From: DAOULT01 sp964646625
GTDB lineage: Bacteria > Chloroflexota > Anaerolineae > CAZYHC01
Direction: 5' to 3'
DNA: 64,000 bases
Assembly (NCBI GenBank): GCA_964646625.1
Contig: CAZYHC010000003.1
Location: forward strand, 62,001 to 126,000
Shown: one piece after another, positions 17,684 to 24,979 of the stretch
Position numbering within the stretch: the stretch's first letter is position 1
Layout of the letters: the number at the start of each line of letters is the position of its first letter
The notes under the pieces: model-generated
The model's input: only the letters and a program-made list of their open reading frames with translations
The model's database searches: none
Told to the model about the DNA's origin: nothing
Program-made: the position numbers and the translations under genes

Positions 17684-18508
17684 TCAGGTGGCCGCAGTTG
17701 GTTCCAGTTCGGTCCGGTATTCGAATTCCTCATCTTCTTCGTCTACGAACCCTATCTCTACCTCGAAGCCCGGCTGGGGGTCGGCTGGAACAGAAAACTC
17801 CAACCCCAACCGCTCTTCCATAGCGCGGATGATGGTATTGAAAATCTTGAGCCGGGCCCAGTGGCGGTCGGTGGCTTCGATGATAGTCCAGGGAGCCCAT
17901 TCTGCCTCGGTGCGCTCCAGCATCTCCTCGACGGCCACCAGGTAGGCGTCGTACTGGCGATGATGCTCCCAGTCTTCGGGCGTCACGTGCCAGCTTTTGA
18001 GGGGGTCCTTTTCCAGGAACTTGAAGCGGCGCTTTTGCTCCTCTTTACTGATGTGCAGCCAGAACTTGATCAGGGTGTAGCCATCGTCGGCGATGGTGCG
18101 CTCGAAATCGACGATGTCGCGATAACCCTTTTTCCACTCCTCTTCGGGGGTAAGTCCCTCCACCCGTTCGACCAGCACCCGACCGTACCAACTGCGGTCG
18201 AAGATGGCGATCTCGCCGTAGTTGGGAAGCTTCAGCCAGAAACGCCACAGCCAGGGATGCATTTTCTCGTAGGTGCGCGCCTCCCGAACAGGGTAGAGCT
18301 TGAACCCTCTGGGGTCCAGCCTTTCGGTTAGTTTGCCGATGGCCGTGCCTTTGCCGGCCGCATCCCAACCCTCGAAGAGTATAATGGTGGGCACGCCTGC
18401 GTCCCAGGTCGCCTTCTCCAGATCGTACAGGCGGCGCTGCAACCTGGGGAGTTGTCTTTTGTATTCCTTTTTGCTCAATTTCCTGGTCAGGTCGATTTTC
18501 TCCAGCAT
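17684..18508 (-). CDS. ppk2: Polyphosphate kinase 2 family protein, copy 2
   Basis: This 274-residue PPK2 is homologous to copy 1 along the whole core. It carries Walker A GWDAAGKGT (Lys53), DRSWYGRVLVERVEG and the lid EEQKRRFKFLE. Instead of a basic tail it ends with an acidic extension (GFVDEEDEEFEYRTELEP), so the two paralogues have opposite tail charges. It lies 34 bp downstream of the CYTH-CHAD gene and 143 bp upstream of copy 1. Whether it favours ADP, AMP or GDP cannot be read with confidence. Confidence 0.92.
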   Translation of the reverse strand: MLEKIDLTRKLSKKEYKRQLPRLQRRLYDLEKATWDAGVPTIILFEGWDAAGKGTAIGKLTERLDPRGFKLYPVREARTYEKMHPWLWRFWLKLPNYGEIAIFDRSWYGRVLVERVEGLTPEEEWKKGYRDIVDFERTIADDGYTLIKFWLHISKEEQKRRFKFLEKDPLKSWHVTPEDWEHHRQYDAYLVAVEEMLERTEAEWAPWTIIEATDRHWARLKIFNTIIRAMEERLGLEFSVPADPQPGFEVEIGFVDEEDEEFEYRTELEPTAAT

Positions 18509-18542
18509 GGAGGGTTGCTCCTTTCCAGCTTATTTCCCAAGA

Positions 18543-21146
18543 TTAGAGAATGGAGACGGCCAGGGCCAGGTTGCGGCGCACTTCTGGACGGTTGAGTCGT
18601 TGCCAGGCGGCGGGAAAGGTATCCAGCAATTCTTTGAGCTCGGTCTGCTTGACGGTCAGGTAGGCCGCCACGCCTGGGGCCACGATGCGTTTGGGTTCTG
18701 GTTTGGCAGGGCCGACGCCTGGGAACAGCCCCATACCGCCGGCCAGAAAATCGCGCAACAAATTATCGGCCACGTCGGCGTCGTGCAGGTCGCCCAGATG
18801 GTCCTGCATGATCACCACTTCCCGGATCACGTCCCCGGCTTCAGAACCCAGCACCTCGTGGAAGAATTCCAGGGTATAGCGCAACCGTTTGCAATCGATG
18901 CGCAGGGCGTGAAGCGTTTCGATGGGAGCCCCGTCCAGCACCGTCTCGTAGGCCCGCACCGCTTCATAACGGGTATAGATCAGGCGGGGCGCCACGTGAC
19001 GCACCAGATAGGGCTCCGGATGGCCCCCGGCCAGGGGAAGGGCGCCGGCCCCCGGCCTATCCAGGAACTCCCCGAAGTCCTGCCCGAAACGCTGGTATTT
19101 CTCCCCATTGAGATAGCTTAACATCTGCTCCCGGGCTGTCTCCCGCTGCGTCTGCCAGGAAATCAACAGCAGGTCGAGACTATCCTGCCGGCCTTCCGGC
19201 AGGGTCTTCAGGTAACGTTGCGCCTTTTCCATGAAAACGTCCAGATCGCGCACCCCGCCCAGCGCACGGGCGGTACGCTTCAGACCTTTCAGGAAAGGGG
19301 CAATGGCCTGCGGTTCGAAGTAAGGGCCAAAGACGCGGAAGGCAGAACGCATCCGGCGGGTGGCTACCCGCATGTCGTGCAAAGCCTCGATGTCTTCGCC
19401 CAGGCGTGTGCCTGGCTCGTGCTCCAGCATACGTTTGAAGTGAAAGCGCAAGACCTTGCGTCCGGCCTCGCTCATGGGGTCGTCGGCCAGGATGCCCGGC
19501 TGCTTAGGCTCCTCGACCTCTTCAACCTCACCTTCAACTGGTGCAAGCACGGCGTTCGTCGGGGAGACATTATGTTCTGGGGCGAAGGGATCCTCGCTCT
19601 CGAAACGCAGTTGAACGTCGAAGAGACGATGCCACAGGTCGGCTTTTTGCTGAGCGCGGGCGGCGTCTTCGTCGGCGTAGAAGCCGCTGACGGGGATCTC
19701 AATGGCCTGGGACGAGATGGTAGCCTGGCCTATGCCTGCACTCTGGCTCTGAGAATAGTCCAGGCCGTCGGCGATGCGGACCAGCGCGGCCAGCACCAGA
19801 GTATCGTCCTGGACTTCAGGAGGCAGCGTGACCAGCACCTCGGCCTTGAACTTCTTGTCTTTGATCTTCTTGCGATGCAGAAAAGTAGTGCAGGCCACCA
19901 TCTGCCGCTCAGTATCGTTAAGCTCAACCAGGGGATGGGCCAGGATGATATCGCGGCCTACGGTGTGGTGCCTGAAGGGGTCTGTTTCCAGTCCAACGTT
20001 GTGCAGGATGGCCGCCGTTTCCAGCAAGGGGCCACGTTCCGGGGGTAGATCGTGCACGTCGGCGGTCAGATCGAACAAAGCCAGAGCCAGGTCAGCCACG
20101 TGGCGGGCGTGGGCCATATCTACGTCGTAGAGGCGACATAGTTCGGCTATGGTCAGGGTTTCTTTTTCCGGTAACGGTTCTGGCACGGGGGGCGGAGCTT
20201 CTTCGAGAGGGGCGGTCGTCTCCCTGGAAGAGGGGGCCGGGGGGGCTCTCGTAGTGGATGCAGCGGAGACCGCTTCGGTCGGAAAGATTCCCAGGCGCCG
20301 CTGTTTGAAGGCTCGCAGCCAGTGGTAAACCCGGCTCCTGGACAGGGTGGCTCTCTCTTCCATCTGGTCGAGAGTAGCCCCTTCGTCCCAGGCCAGCAGA
20401 AGCCGGGCACGGCGTTGAAGGGCGAGATCTTCCTGGGTGGCGATCCGTTCCAGGATAGTGCATTCCTCGGAGGTCAATCGTGTTTCTTCCACCCTTACCT
20501 CTTCTCTCCTTCCCTTCTCCAGGTCGGCCAAACCCCGCTCGAACTTAGACCGTGGCTCCGGCAACAGTCCCCAGCGTTCCTGCACCTCGTCGCACAGGAC
20601 ACGCAGGTCCTCCAGCCTGCCAGCGGGGAGCAACTCGGCCTCCAGTTCAAAGTAAATCTGATCGAGGCTCGTATTTTCTACCCGATCCAGGCTTAGTTCG
20701 GCTACAACCCGTGCATGGTCATACAACGTACGGATATGGCGCACTTGTCGCAGCGCAAACAGATCGTGCAGGGGAGCACCCTGGCCGAGCCGCAAGGCCA
20801 GGTCACGGGCCGGGCCGGGCGGCCAATCCAGGGGGCCGTCTCCTTTATCGGTATCGGTCAAAATTACTTCGTATTCAGCCCGCTGGTGAATGGCCCCTTC
20901 GGCTCCTCCCAACCCTTTCAGGGTGACTATCCGCTTTTCTCCCTTCAGGCGCAGACGACAGGCATAGTTCCCTCTAAGGATATCTCGCTCCAGGGTATCA
21001 CGATAGCGGTCGTACACCTCCTGGGTCGGTCCCACCTCCAAACGGAAGGGCCCTAACTCCCCAACCTCCAGCAAACGCCGAAAGGTTGGTTCATCAGGGA
21101 TGGCGAATTTGGCTTCAATTTCCTTTGCCCCCTCCGTTGCCCCCAT
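18543..21146 (-). CDS. CYTH-HTH-HD-CHAD multidomain polyphosphate protein
   Basis: This 867-residue protein has four parts. Residues 1-215 are a CYTH/triphosphate-tunnel domain with the ExExK motif in KEIEAKF and basic strands RLRLKGEKRIVTLKG. About residues 220-285 form a helix-turn-helix (ATLSRSRVYHWLRAFKQRR). About 320-510 resemble the HD domain of Ppx/GppA exopolyphosphatases, but the signature reads AAILHNVG, so the metal-binding Asp is Asn. About 545-865 form a CHAD domain (HDMRVATRRMRSAFRVF), which binds inorganic polyphosphate. It leads the operon with two PPK2 genes and the lysine-rich peptide. The promoter at 21153-21181 places the transcript start at or next to the ATG, so it is probably leaderless. 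Confidence 0.85.
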   Translation of the reverse strand: MGATEGAKEIEAKFAIPDEPTFRRLLEVGELGPFRLEVGPTQEVYDRYRDTLERDILRGNYACRLRLKGEKRIVTLKGLGGAEGAIHQRAEYEVILTDTDKGDGPLDWPPGPARDLALRLGQGAPLHDLFALRQVRHIRTLYDHARVVAELSLDRVENTSLDQIYFELEAELLPAGRLEDLRVLCDEVQERWGLLPEPRSKFERGLADLEKGRREEVRVEETRLTSEECTILERIATQEDLALQRRARLLLAWDEGATLDQMEERATLSRSRVYHWLRAFKQRRLGIFPTEAVSAASTTRAPPAPSSRETTAPLEEAPPPVPEPLPEKETLTIAELCRLYDVDMAHARHVADLALALFDLTADVHDLPPERGPLLETAAILHNVGLETDPFRHHTVGRDIILAHPLVELNDTERQMVACTTFLHRKKIKDKKFKAEVLVTLPPEVQDDTLVLAALVRIADGLDYSQSQSAGIGQATISSQAIEIPVSGFYADEDAARAQQKADLWHRLFDVQLRFESEDPFAPEHNVSPTNAVLAPVEGEVEEVEEPKQPGILADDPMSEAGRKVLRFHFKRMLEHEPGTRLGEDIEALHDMRVATRRMRSAFRVFGPYFEPQAIAPFLKGLKRTARALGGVRDLDVFMEKAQRYLKTLPEGRQDSLDLLLISWQTQRETAREQMLSYLNGEKYQRFGQDFGEFLDRPGAGALPLAGGHPEPYLVRHVAPRLIYTRYEAVRAYETVLDGAPIETLHALRIDCKRLRYTLEFFHEVLGSEAGDVIREVVIMQDHLGDLHDADVADNLLRDFLAGGMGLFPGVGPAKPEPKRIVAPGVAAYLTVKQTELKELLDTFPAAWQRLNRPEVRRNLALAVSIL

Positions 21147-21152
21147 AGCTTT

Positions 21153-21181
21153 ATTATATCAGATTTTCAGCCCGATTACAA
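21153..21181 (-). promoter_or_regulatory. Promoter of the CYTH-CHAD/PPK2 operon
   Basis: On the minus strand TTGTAA, 17 bp and TATAAT end 6 bp before the ATG at 21146. Transcription would begin at the start codon itself, which implies a leaderless mRNA. The rest of 21182-21316 holds nothing I recognise. Confidence 0.6.
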
Positions 21182-21316
21182 CCGGAAGTACAAAGGTAAT
21201 AAGGCTTGCACAGCGATTGCACATAGTCTACAACGTTTTGCGACATTCTTCTGCTGCGCAAGCTCAAGAGATAAGCGAAGGGCGGGGCAGACAAAGCGCC
21301 GGCCCCAGCTCTTCGG

Positions 21317-22117
21317 TCAGCGATCTTTGAACTGTGGCGGACGCTTCTCCAGGAAGGCCGCTACTCCCTCGTGCATGTCCTCGGTCTCGAACATGGCCCC
21401 GAACTTTTCAGCCTCCAGCTTAAGCCCTTCCTCCAGACCACGGTTCAGGCCCACCTCAATCGCCTCCAGACAGGCCGCAATGGCCCGCGCCCCCTTGGAG
21501 GCGATTTGGGCGGCCAGCTTTTTGGCCTCCTCCAACGCCTGACCAGGCCCCGCCAGGCGATTCACCAGGCCGAGCCGATGGGCCTCCAGGGCGTTGATCA
21601 TATCGCCAGTCAACATAAATTCGAGGGCTTTGCCCCGTCCCACCAGGCGCGGTAGACGCTGAGTGCCCCCCCAGCCAGGGAAGATGCCCAGGTTGATCTC
21701 CGGCTGGCCCAGACGCGCTCCTCTCTGCGCCTCCTCGTCCCACTCAGCGATCCGGAGGTGACAGGCCATAGCCAGTTCACAGCCGCCCCCCAGGGCCACC
21801 CCGTTGAGGGCGGCGATGACCGGTTTGCGGCTGGCCTCGATCTGGCTAAAGAGCGCCTGCCCCTTCAAGCTGAACTCTTTGCCTTCGGCCCTGGTCATAG
21901 CCTGAAACCCCCCGATGTCTGCTCCGGCTACAAATGCTTTCTGGCCCGCCCCGGTGATGACTACGACCTTGACCTCGGGGGCGGCGGACACTTCGTCGAA
22001 CGCCGCTCCCAACTCGTCGAGCACCTGGGCACTAAGGGCGTTGACCGGCGGGCGGTCGATGGTCAGAACGGCAACCCGCTCCTCGACCGAAACTTTAACG
22101 TGCTGATAATCTGCCAT
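21317..22117 (-). CDS. Enoyl-CoA hydratase/isomerase (crotonase) family protein
   Basis: This 266-residue crotonase has the acyl-CoA oxyanion-hole strand AFVAGADIGGF near residue 65 and the second oxyanion motif ALNGVALGGGCELAMACHLRIAEWD near residue 110. LGQPEINLGIFPGWGGTQRLPRLVG carries a catalytic-type Glu (PEINLG). It probably hydrates enoyl-CoA thioesters in beta-oxidation. The specific substrate is unknown because no other fatty-acid genes are nearby. Confidence 0.9.
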   Translation of the reverse strand: MADYQHVKVSVEERVAVLTIDRPPVNALSAQVLDELGAAFDEVSAAPEVKVVVITGAGQKAFVAGADIGGFQAMTRAEGKEFSLKGQALFSQIEASRKPVIAALNGVALGGGCELAMACHLRIAEWDEEAQRGARLGQPEINLGIFPGWGGTQRLPRLVGRGKALEFMLTGDMINALEAHRLGLVNRLAGPGQALEEAKKLAAQIASKGARAIAACLEAIEVGLNRGLEEGLKLEAEKFGAMFETEDMHEGVAAFLEKRPPQFKDR

Positions 22118-22177
22118 AGATTTTCGCTCCTTTCGTTAATAATCTATTACCTTCTCCTAACAATCATACATCGTCGA

Positions 22178-22978
22178 TCACCTCTCGTTTGATGCAAGCC
22201 AGACCTCGCCCAGATGACTCAGATCGTCGAAGACGAAATCGGGCTTGACCTCGGAGCCATCCAGGTCTTGACGGGTGCTGACGCCGGAGGTGACCAGGAT
22301 GGTGATCAAATTGGCCCTGTACCCTCCCAGGATGTCGGTATCCAGACGGTCCCCCACGACGGCTGTTCCTTCTTTGCCTACGCCGAGTTTAGCCAGAGCC
22401 AGGTCAAAAATGGCGGTTTGTGGTTTGCCGATGACGGTAGGCGTCACGTTAGTCGCGGCCTCCACCGCGGCCAGCATCGAGCCCGCCCCGGGATGCATCC
22501 CTGCTTCGGTAGGCAAGGTCTTATCGGGATTTGTCCCAATAAAACGCGCCCCTCGCCGGATGGCTAGGGTTGCTATTCTCAGCTTGTCGTAGGTCAGGTG
22601 GCGATCCAGCCCGACCACCACCACGTCGGCTTCCTCTTCTACCAGGCGATATCCCTTCTCCAGCACGGCGGCCTGCAAGCCATCCTCCCCAATGACGTAA
22701 ACTCCGGCCCCGGCCGGCACCACCTGCTCCAGATAAAGGGCGGTCGCCTGCGAGGAGGTCAGGATATCATCCTCGGCCACCGCGATGCCCATGCCGTGCA
22801 GCCTGGTCACGTATTGGACCGGGGTGCGGGTGGAATTGTTGGTCAAAAGCAGAAAAGGGATTTTCCTCTCTTGCAGCATCCTGACGAACTGCCCGGCCCC
22901 CGGCACAGCCTGGTGACCACGATACAGAACGCCGTCCATATCCAGTATCAGGTTTTTGATGGAAGCTAAAGTGGACAT
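22178..22978 (-). CDS. HAD-IIA (NagD-like) phosphatase
   Basis: This 266-residue haloacid-dehalogenase phosphatase has motif I LDMDGVLYRG, motif II LLTNNSTRT, the cap/core Lys in IGKP and motif IV VVGDRLDTDILGG. The layout with an inserted cap between motifs II and III fits the HAD-IIA group (NagD, 4-nitrophenylphosphatase). The likely substrate is a small phosphorylated sugar or nucleotide. It follows the HicB region on the same strand but need not be functionally linked. Confidence 0.9.
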   Translation of the reverse strand: MSTLASIKNLILDMDGVLYRGHQAVPGAGQFVRMLQERKIPFLLLTNNSTRTPVQYVTRLHGMGIAVAEDDILTSSQATALYLEQVVPAGAGVYVIGEDGLQAAVLEKGYRLVEEEADVVVVGLDRHLTYDKLRIATLAIRRGARFIGTNPDKTLPTEAGMHPGAGSMLAAVEAATNVTPTVIGKPQTAIFDLALAKLGVGKEGTAVVGDRLDTDILGGYRANLITILVTSGVSTRQDLDGSEVKPDFVFDDLSHLGEVWLASNER

Positions 22979-23050
22979 GAATTTTTTCCCCTTCTAACGT
23001 ATTTGAATCGCGAATGACCCGAATGGGGCGAGAGTCAGGCAGTCTCTTGC

Positions 23051-23116
23051 TTATCCCTGCCTTTCGAGAACCCGGATGACCTGGGTGGCAGTGACGCGGG
23101 GAAGCTTCGGGTTCAC
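23051..23116 (-). pseudogene. hicA: Truncated hicA toxin gene (21 codons)
   Basis: The frame starts at a GTG overlapping the hicB stop and reads NPKLPRVTATQVIRVLERQG before a TAA. This is the N-terminal helix of a HicA mRNA interferase. The rest of the toxin, including the catalytic His in the GSH motif, is absent downstream in any frame. The hicB antitoxin is therefore left without a working partner here. Confidence 0.75.
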
Positions 23117-23328
23117 ACCGTCACCTCCAGGGTGGTCAGACTGACCATCTCTGAGTCGGGAACAGGTTCCCCACTCGCCAGCCGATCCTCAATGTGCAGC
23201 CTGGCAGCATCCCGGATATTGTCCAACGCTTCCTCAAAAGTATCGCCCTGGGTGTAGCAACCCTGAAGCTGGGGACAATACGCAAAGTAACCGTCTTCGT
23301 CTTTTTCGATCACCACTGCGACTTTCAT
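23113..23328 (-). CDS. hicB: HicB-family antitoxin (orphaned)
   Basis: This 71-residue protein has the HicB RNase-H-like fold pattern (VVIEKDEDGYFAYCPQLQGCYTQGDTFEEALDNIRDA). There is no C-terminal DNA-binding domain, so it is the short HicB form. It normally neutralises HicA, an RNase that cuts mRNA. The adjacent hicA is truncated. An intact hicBA pair lies at 52589-53072 but in a different sequence group, so cross-talk is uncertain. Confidence 0.85.
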   Translation of the reverse strand: MKVAVVIEKDEDGYFAYCPQLQGCYTQGDTFEEALDNIRDAARLHIEDRLASGEPVPDSEMVSLTTLEVTV

Positions 23329-23348
23329 TTCCTGCCCTCCTTACCTCC

Positions 23349-23594
23349 TCAAATCTCGTAGACAAAGCCCAACTGTTTAAGCTTCTCGTGCCTGCCCTCG
23401 CGGAGTTCACGGCGCAGCCTTTGAAACTCTTCCTGGGTTTCTTTGTCGTAAATCCTTTCGCCGCACTTCAGGCACACCCCGGCCAAAACCCTGACGACAA
23501 CCACGTCGTTGCCGCCCCGAATGAGCTTTTCGACTTCTTTCAAAACAACTTCCCCGCCGCAGATGGGGCAAATGGGTACAATGTCAATACTCAT
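23349..23594 (-). CDS. YgiT-type zinc-finger protein (antitoxin-like)
   Basis: This 81-residue protein has two CxxC pairs (CPICGGEV and CLKCGERIY), the zinc finger of YgiT/MqsA-type antitoxins without the HTH domain. It overlaps by 4 bp the end of the DUF4258 gene upstream. DUF4258 and YgiT-type zinc-finger genes commonly occur as a pair and are treated as a putative toxin-antitoxin unit. Confidence 0.85.
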   Translation of the reverse strand: MSIDIVPICPICGGEVVLKEVEKLIRGGNDVVVVRVLAGVCLKCGERIYDKETQEEFQRLRRELREGRHEKLKQLGFVYEI

Positions 23595-23905
23595 TGTTTT
23601 CTCCTTTCCCTAAAGTCAATCCATCGTGTCGGATCAGGAATATAAGCGGTGATAAGTATAGCCTTTCGGTAAACCTCAGCATAGGCCCAAACCGAATGAA
23701 TAGGTTTACCGTCAGGGGCTTTTCCATAAATCAGACAACTTGGAAAGGGAAAATCATCAGGGTAATCTTCGATGATTTCCCCCTCTCTGACTGAGTGGTA
23801 TAATTCTTCGTTGGAAATGCTGTCGGCGGCCAGTTCCTCATCAGCATGTTCGGTAATATTTATTCTGCCTTCATCTATAGCCCTGATAATGTCCTGCAAG
23901 TCCAA
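23591..23905 (-). CDS. DUF4258 protein (putative toxin)
   Basis: This 104-residue protein opens with ITEHADEELAADSISNEELYHSV, followed by GEIIEDYPDDFPFPSCLIYG and a core ending in AILITAYIPDPTRWIDFRERR, as in DUF4258. This family has a BrnT/RelE-like look and pairs with YgiT-type zinc-finger genes. Toxicity is inferred from the pairing. Coupling to the downstream gene by a 4-bp overlap supports an operon. Confidence 0.8.
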   Translation of the reverse strand: MDLQDIIRAIDEGRINITEHADEELAADSISNEELYHSVREGEIIEDYPDDFPFPSCLIYGKAPDGKPIHSVWAYAEVYRKAILITAYIPDPTRWIDFRERRKQ

Positions 23906-23929
23906 TAGGCTTGACCTCCCCTTGCCATC

Positions 23930-24028
23930 TTACGCTCTGTTTCGCTGGCTTCGCGATTCCACCAGCCCTATCTCCTCCTCCGTCAGTCCGTACAGTTCGT
24001 ACACCAGCGCATCTATTCGCTTTTCAGC
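23930..24028 (-). pseudogene. C-terminal scrap resembling an Eco57I-type restriction-methylase
   Basis: The frame reads RIDALVYELYGLTEEEI and ends in a TAA. I associate this ending with large type IIG/Eco57I-like N6-adenine methylase-endonucleases. Nothing else of such a gene is present. It overlaps the 3' end of the TumE-like gene in another frame, which suggests a deletion junction. Confidence 0.45.
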
Positions 24029-24410
24029 CTTTCCTCAATCTCGGCCAGGATGGTTATAGTATCCGGCACATCGAACACAGGCCGCGGAGGGCCTTCCTTT
24101 CCTTAAAATGAAGGTGATGGGGCGCATTCGGCAACTCCGGGTAGTGTTTGACGTTATCCCAGCGGCAAATAAGCTCTCCTCTGGCATCCTGCCAGTGAAA
24201 GCTATACTTTCGCAAGACTATCCGTTCTTTTTCCTCTGCCACGTATTCAAAGAGTTCAAGGAGGCTGCCATCAACCAGCGTGGCCCGAACGCGAAGTTTA
24301 CCCCTGGTAAGCGTTACTTCCCGCCTGACTTGTTCATAGGAAGCAACAACCGGGCTTTCTATCAACCGCAGCTCGATTTCATAAAAATAGCTAACGATGA
24401 GTGAGTTCAT
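24013..24410 (-). pseudogene. TumE-like (DUF6516) toxin gene with a frameshift near its 3' end
   Basis: From the ATG at 24410 the frame encodes about 100 residues of a DUF6516/TumE-type protein (ELRLIESPVVASYEQVRREV, YSFHWQD, RWDNVKHYPELPNAPHHLHF). It then leaves the expected frame within a purine run (AAGGAAAGGAAGG) and stops at 24054. One frame over, the expected tail continues (VFDVPDTITILAEIEERL) to a TAG at 24013. The gene is therefore frameshifted, or the run was misread. Its usual partner matches the N-terminal half of the next minus-strand gene. Confidence 0.65.
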
Positions 24411-24458
24411 ATCTTATCCCTTGAGATACCTGGCGACACCTTAGTGGCGCCGAACGGC

Positions 24459-24677
24459 CTAGCGGACCGAATAGCCGAGGCAATACGCACAGTTGTCGTA
24501 TCCTTGCCGATGCGCTTCTTCAAGTGTATCGGGATTGAAAGTGACCGCGTGTCCAGCCCGAATGATCTCGTCGATCTGGCACAGCACTTTCTCATTGTCC
24601 AGGTCATGCACTTCTATATGGTTCCGATTGCCGACAAACCGCCTACCATAGATCGGTGGACCAGGTCGTCTTCCCAT
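24459..24677 (-). CDS. 72-residue conserved small protein, copy 1 (internal start)
   Basis: The ATG at 24677 follows AAAGGAGGTGAT, a near-perfect Shine-Dalgarno sequence, at 5-bp spacing. The product (start MGRRPGPPIYGRRFVGNRNH) has a FNPDTLEEAHRQGYDNCAYC segment with a CAYC pair near the C-terminus. I do not recognise a family. Its last 173 bp are identical to copy 2 at 26591-26763, in inverted orientation. Confidence 0.6.
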   Translation of the reverse strand: MGRRPGPPIYGRRFVGNRNHIEVHDLDNEKVLCQIDEIIRAGHAVTFNPDTLEEAHRQGYDNCAYCLGYSVR

Positions 24678-24977
24678 GTGTATCACCTCCTTTCCATGAA
24701 TTATATTTTTCTGATTACCAACAAACCGCCTGCGAACTAGCTGCCATTCCAGTTCCTTGACCATCTCATACGTTGCCGACCATTCGATGAAATCCATAGA
24801 ATCCCCCATTTCGCCTCGTTCAAATCTCTCGTAGAACTCTGCGGAATCAAGGTGGTATTTCCGCTCGAATTCGGCCAGTTGTTGCTCCAACCCGGCTTTT
24901 TGCGAAGCCAAATGGGAGGTTTCCCGCCTGAGCAGCTTATCAATCAGCTTTTTGATTTTGCTTAACACTGAAGACAT
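24459..24977 (-). CDS. Chimeric ORF: TumE-partner antitoxin-like N-terminus fused to a 72-aa protein
   Basis: Residues 1-80 (LIDKLLRRETSHLASQKAGL, EFYERFERGEMGDSMDFIEW) form a helical domain of the kind found before TumE-type toxin genes. Residues 80-100 then contain RRRFVGNQKNI, a partial copy of the RRFVGNRNHI segment further on. From residue 101 the frame is the complete 72-residue protein that also exists separately at 26549-26767. The junction contains a strong ribosome site (GGAAAGGAGGTGAT) before an internal ATG. The fusion is probably a by-product of a duplication that landed in frame, and the cell may make both products. Confidence 0.55.
   Translation of the reverse strand: MSSVLSKIKKLIDKLLRRETSHLASQKAGLEQQLAEFERKYHLDSAEFYERFERGEMGDSMDFIEWSATYEMVKELEWQLVRRRFVGNQKNIIHGKEVIHMGRRPGPPIYGRRFVGNRNHIEVHDLDNEKVLCQIDEIIRAGHAVTFNPDTLEEAHRQGYDNCAYCLGYSVR
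24463..24635 (-). repeat. Left arm of a perfect 173-bp inverted repeat
   Basis: Reading the minus strand, this segment matches 26591-26763 base for base. It covers most of the 72-residue gene. The two arms flank the XRE-ImmA module. Outside the arms the copies diverge quickly, including in the 5' part of the gene, which suggests gene conversion or recent duplication. Confidence 0.9.
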
Positions 24978-24979
24978 TT

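Noticed and set aside
23051..23116. Recoding of the premature stop in hicA
   Set aside because: The stop is TAA, not TGA, and no HicA sequence continues after it, so selenocysteine or readthrough does not apply.
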